Below, piece after piece: positions 60,561 through 64,000 of a stretch of DNA of 64,000 bases. Location: positions 17,108,162 through 17,172,161 of the forward strand of contig VDFB02000001.1 of assembly GCA_007258455.2 (NCBI GenBank), written 5' to 3'. The notes under the pieces were generated by a model. That model did no database searches and was not told the DNA's origin. It was given only the letters and a program-made list of their open reading frames with translations. Origin of the DNA: Sequoia sempervirens. Its lineage: Eukaryota; Streptophyta; Pinopsida; Cupressales; Cupressaceae. A program made the position numbers and the translations under genes. Each line of letters begins with the position of its first letter. Position 1 is the stretch's first letter.

Positions 60561-60941
60561 AAGAAAAGAGGGTCCTCATTCTGAACGGGGCATGTGTTCT
60601 GAGGGAACAAGAAAATCCAAACTTCCTCAATTTTATAGATTGTTTTCTAGTCTTCTTTTGTTTCCCAGGTGCACCCATTCTATAAAACAACTTTCTATTT
60701 AGTTTAATTTACATCTTTGTTCATTCTTTTAAGCTTTTGCAAACACTATGTTTTCAAACATAACATAAATCATAGATTTTGCATTCATTATCACTTATTT
60801 AGATCACTTAATTGCACTTAGTTCATTTCATTTAGTATAGATAACATCATACATAATAATAATTTGAATGAACGCCTTAGCATTTTTAGCCCTACCTCTC
60901 CCCTTTTAGGTGAAAAACCCTAGAAGAGCTAGAGAAGTGCA

Positions 60942-61559
60942 TTGGTGCCAAAAATGTATGGTTCATTTTGGTGAACTTGCATTTTGAACATATTAGATTT
61001 TTTATTCCAATTGTATCTTGCATATTAGACTTCATTTGCATCAACATTCCATTAGGGTATTGTTGTGTTTTTGCATTTTTCAAAGCATTGCATTAGTGAA
61101 AGCATCATTTAGAGTTCATTATTGCATCTTGTTTCAATGAACCATTCCAAAATCTCACATTTTCATTTTGTCTCTGCATTGTACAGAACTGAAAATCTTC
61201 ATAAAATACAAAAAAAATAGAAAAAACTTAAAAAATTCATCCCCTAGGCTTCATTCGCCACCTTGGGCGAATCAGTCCCACCACAATTTCTGCATCAACA
61301 TTTCTAGATTTCAGTTTCCTGAATTGCATCTTTCTATTTTTTGTAATTATCTTTTAGCTACAGTTCAGTTGTTTCTATTTTCTTAGCATAATTTTTCTTT
61401 CTTCTCAAGGCATTCATGGATAGTTTTAGATCTTTGAAAATTTCCTTTTCCATATTTGTTCCTATCTCTTTTACATTAGATTCATTAACAAATAAAAACA
61501 CCAAAACTGAAACATCAAACCAACCCTTCAAACAAATGATTCAAATTTGAAACAAAATA
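60942..61559 (+). other. Gypsy V leader
   Basis: Untranslated leader following the LTR. It contains another copy of the hairpin (61253-61279: ATTCGCC, 6-base loop, GGCGAAT, then CAGTCCC). I see no start of a conventional gag. Confidence 0.6.
61253..61279. promoter_or_regulatory. Hairpin motif in the gypsy V leader
   Basis: ATTCGCC (61253-61259) and GGCGAAT (61266-61272) form a perfect 7-bp stem. CAGTCCC follows, as in the LTR copies. It is placed outside the LTR, downstream of the presumed primer site. Confidence 0.65.
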
Positions 61560-62463
61560 GCATCCAAGCCTCTTAGTCATGATGATGTTGACAAGTTAGA
61601 AGAAGTTCTTCAAGACTTCCTCTCACTCACTTCATCCTCTAATGTTTGCATTGAGAAACCTAAACCCCTTAATGATAAACCTTTTGCTTGTGATGACTTT
61701 GATTTTTTAGATGAAGCCCTCCAAGACATCATCTTGCATAAGCCATCCACTAAGGTTTGTTGTGATAAACTCACGATATCAAAATTCAACACCTCTAATG
61801 CTTCTCTTGAACACATTAAAACAATTGATGTTAATTTAGCCCTCAAACCTTTTAGTCATGATGATTTGCACTTGATAGATGAGTCTCTTCAGGACTTCAT
61901 CTCACACAATTCATCCGCTTTGGTTTGTTGTGAGACAACTCAAACCAAGGATGTTAATGTAATCCAACCTCAATGTATTCTTTACCCACCATCACATAAA
62001 ATTCATCCCTCTAACCGACCCTAGTAAACCCTCTACTCCCCTAAAACCAATGTGTTGCAACAATCTAGTAATGATACTGTTGCTCATACATATAACACCC
62101 AAAATAACCCACAACCGCTACAACCAATCCCACCCTCTTTACCTTTACCTAATCCACCTAATGCTCCTTGCTATAGCCCACACACAAAGGAGTATGATCT
62201 TGTTGAACAATTAAAGAATAATCGTGCCAAGATTTCCCTTTGGGATTTGCTTCAAAACTCACCAAATTATCATAACATTCTTCAAACAACCTTAAAAAAA
62301 ATCACAATTCCTCCTGGTACCACTCTGAATGATGTGGTAGTTCTCATCCAAAAAATGAATCTTGACATTACCTTTCATCAGCATGAGCTTCCTCCTTTAG
62401 AGTTACACAAACAAAATGAATCCTTTATGATAATTGCTCAATTCAATCGCATAGGCATCAAAT
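61560..62463 (+). pseudogene. Gypsy V N-terminal frame with three LQDF repeats
   Basis: One frame runs from about 61560 with stops at 62022 (TAG) and 62463 (TGA). It contains three related units: LSHDDVDKLEEVLQDFLSLT, CDDFDFLDEALQDIILHKPS and FSHDDLHLIDESLQDFISHN, each followed by a V(C)C box. A Pro/Asn-rich linker follows, then KEYDLVEQLKNNRAKISLWD and LQTTLKKITIPPGTTLNDVV, which is text usually seen just before the protease of plant gypsy elements. No capsid-type gag domain or zinc knuckle is recognised, so gag is missing or very diverged. Confidence 0.7.
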
Positions 62464-63108
62464 GAACTCTCATTGATAGTGGTTCTACTCTCAATGTGTG
62501 TAGTGTGAATCTCCTTGATCAATTAGATGTTGACAGGTCACAAATAATGCCTGATTCTATCTCCATTCAAGGATTTGACAACACAACTGAAGCAACCACT
62601 TGGGATAATTACTTTGCCTATTATGGTTGGGGTGGCTAGTTTGAAAACTCCTATCCATGTCATGCCTTATGATATTTTGTGTAATCTTATTTTAGGCCAA
62701 CCATGGATTCATGAGATGAATGCAATGCCTTCGACCCTTCATTGTATCATGAAATATGTCCATAAAAATCACATCTATCAAGTTGAAATAGACCTCGAGC
62801 CTGAAATTTGCTTACATCTTGAAAAAGGAATTACGAGTCCTTTGAAAACAGTAATTCCAACATCTAATATAGATCCTCTTAAAATTGAACAACACGATGA
62901 GGAATTAGTATCTAAATTATTTGGCGACAATTGGGGATCCTTAGAATTCAAACCCTCATTTATGGGAAAATACATACTCACACAAAAGAAAGATTTCCAA
63001 AAAGAACAACCAACAATCATGTCCACTAAATATTCTGAACAATCATCTCAAACATCTATCTCATATAATTTGGAGGACAATGAAACATACACAATAAATT
63101 TTGATTAG
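62464..63108 (+). pseudogene. Gypsy V aspartic protease region
   Basis: TLIDSGSTLNVCSVNLLDQL (62466-62525) holds the DSGS catalytic motif. A one-base deletion near 62600 shifts the frame, and the text continues in another frame as PLGIITLPIMVGVASLKTPI, HVMPYDILCNLILGQPWIHE and NAMPSTLHCIMKYVH. This is the flap and C-terminal part (ILGQPWI) typical of plant gypsy retropepsins. A less conserved linker follows to a TAG at 63106. The protease processes the polyprotein. It is inactive because of the shift and the upstream stop. Confidence 0.87.
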
Positions 63109-63141
63109 ATAGATTATCAATCCTCACCTAATCCCTACAAA

Positions 63142-63441
63142 ATGGAAAGACTTTATGGAAAAGGCTATGAACTTGTAAAACAATTAGGCTATACTGGAAA
63201 AGGGTGCAAAAAACATGAGAAAGGTATTTGTGTCCCTATTGAACCTAATATGCAAGAAACAAAAACTGAATTGGGATATTCTTTTTCTAAAATGACCAAA
63301 GATACTCAACGACCATCTTTGAACATTAACACTATAACATGTCAACCAAAACATAAACTTATAATCAAACACCTTGAATTTCTTCATATAACCTTACCAC
63401 CTTCATGCAAGTATGTTGATAGTGATGAAGCTTTGAAATGA
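63142..63441 (+). pseudogene. Gypsy V G-patch-like segment
   Basis: YGKGYELVKQLGYTGKGCKK with HEKGICVPIEP is a glycine-rich G-patch-type motif found between protease and RT in some plant gypsy elements. G-patches usually bind RNA or partner helicases. A TGA at 63439 separates it from the RT frame, which continues in the same frame. The length fits the usual linker. Confidence 0.75.
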
Positions 63442-63972
63442 ATTTTAGGCTTTTATGATAACACATCCTCGCTTACTTCCATGAAAAACATTCCTTGTGC
63501 CATGACTATTACCAAGCAAATAGCAAGTGATATCACTGAAGAGCTCTATAAATCTGAAGGTCCTAAATCCAATGCACTTCGTTTAGGAGATACATTTGAT
63601 GTGCCAATGGACATTAATGATAAAGATAAAGTTATTAATATTGGGAAGTGGCTTTATGCTGAAGAACAAGAAGACATTACCACTTTACTTCATGATTTTC
63701 CTAAAAAAATTGCTTGGAAATATTCTGATATGCTAGGAATTGACCCAAAAATTGTGATGAATAACATTGTCCTTGTTGAAAACACTAAAATTGTTTGTCA
63801 AAAGATAATAAAAATGTATCCTAACATAGCCTTGCGTGTTAAAGAGAAGCTTGAAAAACTCCTTGATTTAGGATTTATTAGACCTATTGATTATTCTCCT
63901 TGGATCTCAAACATTATCGCAGTTGCAAAACCTAAAAATCATATTGGATATGCATGGATTTTTGAGACTTGA
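63442..63972 (+). pseudogene. Gypsy V reverse transcriptase, N-terminal part
   Basis: The text reads TLLHDFPKKIAWKYSDMLGI, then DPKIVMNNIVLVENTKIV and KLEKLLDLGFIRPIDYSPWI, then SNIIAVAKPKNHIGYAWIFE. This is the start of a gypsy RT, with the GFIRP and PW(I/V)SN(I/V) boxes. The RDLN-type box that should follow is damaged (FET then TGA at 63970). The catalytic YxDD lies beyond the window. Sequence after 63972 still encodes the KDxF-like continuation. Confidence 0.88.
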
Positions 63973-64000
63973 ATAAAGATTCTTTAAAAGACATTTTTTT

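Larger units (their letters stand above)
53151..60612 (-). mobile_element. Element B: 7.5-kb insertion, giant solo-LTR-like, with a long unknown ORF
   Basis: It is flanked by AAATC (53146-53150 and 60613-60617). Excising it and one copy restores the alignment to the other gypsy LTR. On the plus strand it begins TGTTGATGGG and ends GGAACAAGA, so the ends are TGTTG...CAAGA, one base from an inverted TGTTG...CAACA. I found no terminal direct repeats. In coding orientation it has a GC-richer 2.1-kb leader (60612-58450), a long decayed coding region (58412-54340) and a 1.2-kb AT-rich tail. It resembles element A in termini, layout and coding content. Confidence 0.8.
51925..60941 (+). repeat. Gypsy V 5' LTR, split by element B
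   Basis: LTR sequence occupies 51925-53150 and 60613-60941. It aligns throughout with 21793-23389. Three hairpin motifs (52153-52186, 52986-53017, 53103-53136) lie in the left part. TTGGTGCC just after the proposed end (60942) may be the primer-binding site, but I cannot assign the tRNA. Confidence 0.82.
51925..64000 (+). mobile_element. Gypsy V: Ty3/gypsy element, 5' part, split by element B
   Basis: The 5' LTR starts TGTGTCATAGAAAATTG at 51925 and ends ...AGAAGTGCA at 60941. Its own length is about 1.55 kb once element B is removed. The leader, a repeat-bearing N-terminal frame, protease, G-patch-like segment and RT start follow to the window end, all on the plus strand. The remainder of pol and the 3' LTR lie beyond the window. 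Its insertion cut copia II. It is related to the LTR copy at 21793-23411. Confidence 0.87.

Noticed and set aside
61610..61846. Minus-strand frame over the LQDF repeats
   Set aside because: The repeats and the link to protease are on the plus strand.

Overview
This window is plant nuclear DNA from a large, repeat-rich genome. AT-rich sequence, plant PPR and LRR gene fragments, intron-containing pieces of plant genes, and deeply nested, decayed Ty1/copia and Ty3/gypsy LTR elements all point to a plant. A gymnosperm is my best guess, from the style of the PPR and gag proteins and the intron size; this is inference. I see no gene that is clearly intact.

Bases 1-21792 are old intergenic DNA holding gene fragments. 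There are three plus-strand PPR pseudogene blocks (2515-6186), the first two separated by an antisense array of LRR repeats (3571-4040). A second LRR array lies at 17052-17640. There is one exon of an FCA-like RNA-binding protein (7562-7643, minus) and two exons of a purple acid phosphatase pseudogene with a precisely bounded intron (10674-12290, minus). Two tRNA-like SINE heads, a tandem repeat of about 135 bp and AT-rich satellites are also present.

Bases 21793-64000 are a stack of LTR elements whose order of insertion can be read from 5-bp target duplications. A gypsy LTR copy (21793-23411) abuts a copia fragment (copia I, plus). Copia I is split in frame by element A (24077-30355, TSD GAATA). 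A gag-only element (32798-36512) truncates copia I. Copia II (minus) is split by copia III (39151-51516, TSD CCTTA), which is nearly complete. The 3' LTR of copia III is in turn split by element IV (40366-45730, TSD AGAAG). Gypsy V (plus, 51925 to the window end) follows. Its 5' LTR is split by element B (53151-60612, TSD AAATC), and its protease, G-patch and start of reverse transcriptase occupy 62466-63972.

The most unusual content is the trio A, IV and B. Each has TG-type termini and a 5-bp duplication, yet no terminal direct repeats that I can find, so each looks like a giant solo LTR or an unclassified element. A and B also each carry a long protein-coding frame (about 1,209 codons in A) of one shared, unrecognised family with no reverse transcriptase, integrase or protease. 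A second unusual signal is a near-perfect hairpin that recurs at least seven times in the gypsy LTRs and once in the gypsy V leader.
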